Position numbers and translations under genes: made by a program
Origin: an uncultured Campylobacter sp.
GTDB lineage: Bacteria > Campylobacterota > Campylobacteria > Campylobacterales > Campylobacteraceae
NCBI GenBank assembly: GCA_900772495.1
Contig: CAAHEJ010000086.1
Location: 1-12,801, forward strand
Length of the DNA stretch: 12,801 nt
Direction of reading: 5' to 3'
The notes under the pieces: generated by a model
Database searches by the model: none
The model's input: the letters and a program-made list of their open reading frames with translations, nothing else
Told to the model about the DNA's origin: nothing
Shown: one piece after another, positions 12,539 through 12,801 of the stretch
Numbering within the stretch: the first letter of the stretch is position 1
Layout: each line of letters starts with the position of its first letter

Positions 12539-12801
12539 CTAAAAAAAACTCTCTATCCTTGTTCGCATAATGCTCTCATCGGCAATGCGGTTGATTTCGT
12601 CTCTAAAATTTGAAGCCCCGTCAATGCCCTTAGCATAGGCGTGTAGGTGTTTGCGAAAAAGCGGCACGCCCATTGTGCCGTAATGTCCTAGCATAGACTC
12701 ATAATGATAAAGGATAATCTCTTTTTTTAGGGCGTTACTCACGCTTTTGCCGCTTTTAAGCTCGTAAAAAAGCCAAGGTTTGCCAACGCTTGCGCGCCCT
12801 A
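12539..12801 (-). CDS. tRNA-dihydrouridine synthase, C-terminal part (5' end outside window)
   Basis: Flavoenzyme that reduces uridines in the D-loop of tRNA. Only the last 86 or so residues are present and the open frame continues past the right edge. The visible part starts with GRASVGKPWLFYEL, matching the GRA...P-W-F segment at the end of the Dus barrel that contacts the FMN phosphate, and continues with the C-terminal helical domain signature, HYESMLGHYGTMGVPLFRKH, followed by LHAYAKGIDGASNFRDEIN. This is the DusB-like type found in most bacteria. The in-frame GTG at 12742 is an internal Val codon, not a start. Stop codon TAG at 12541-12539. Confidence 0.85.
   Translation of the reverse strand, partial: GRASVGKPWLFYELKSGKSVSNALKKEIILYHYESMLGHYGTMGVPLFRKHLHAYAKGIDGASNFRDEINRIADESIMRTRIESFF

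Noticed and set aside
12539..12742. A separate small protein starting at 12742
   Set aside because: The start is GTG, the frame is open upstream to the window edge, and the upstream residues continue a Dus protein; it is the 3' end of a longer gene.
1..12801. CRISPR arrays, tRNA or rRNA genes, phage or transposon genes
   Set aside because: No regularly spaced repeats, no cloverleaf or rRNA signature and no integrase or transposase reading frame were seen on either strand.

Overview
The window looks like chromosomal DNA of an epsilonproteobacterium, most likely a Campylobacter species. The block aroQ-folK-flhF-flhG-orf-fliA-fliM-fliY, with a divergent aminodeoxyfutalosine-deaminase gene beside aroQ, is the order I recall from the Campylobacter jejuni Cj0059c-Cj0067 region. 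The AT-rich intergenic DNA and the AAGGA-type ribosome sites with AT-rich spacers also fit. The species cannot be named from sequence alone.

Layout. 1-215: AT-rich non-coding DNA holding the terminator of the flagellar operon. 216-6500 (minus strand): eight tightly packed or overlapping genes, read from aroQ (shikimate pathway) and folK (folate) into flhF and flhG (flagellar placement and number), a small uncharacterised membrane protein, fliA (sigma-28), fliM and fliY (motor switch). 6501-6599: two divergent promoters. 6600-7925 (plus strand): mqnX, a futalosine-pathway menaquinone gene. 7974-12315 (minus strand): an accessory block of two zinc alcohol dehydrogenases, an aldo/keto reductase and a MerR-family regulator. 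12539-12801: the 3' end of a tRNA-dihydrouridine synthase gene that runs off the window.

The accessory block is the most interesting part. Both alcohol dehydrogenase genes are preceded by the same 34-bp sequence. It is a MerR-type promoter: TTGACA, a 19-bp spacer containing an ACAC/GTGT inverted repeat, then TATAAT. The MerR protein lies between the two dehydrogenase genes and carries a cysteine (Cys54) where the NmlR/AdhR electrophile sensors have theirs. I read the block as an aldehyde or carbonyl-stress regulon with two arms. One is a cytoplasmic dehydrogenase transcribed together with its regulator. The other is a pair (dehydrogenase plus aldo/keto reductase) in which both enzymes carry twin-arginine export signals and low-complexity linkers, which would place nicotinamide-dependent enzymes outside the cytoplasm. 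The two dehydrogenases also differ at the cofactor-specifying position (Asp in the exported one, Ala-Arg in the cytoplasmic one). The motifs are seen directly; the regulon and its purpose are inference.
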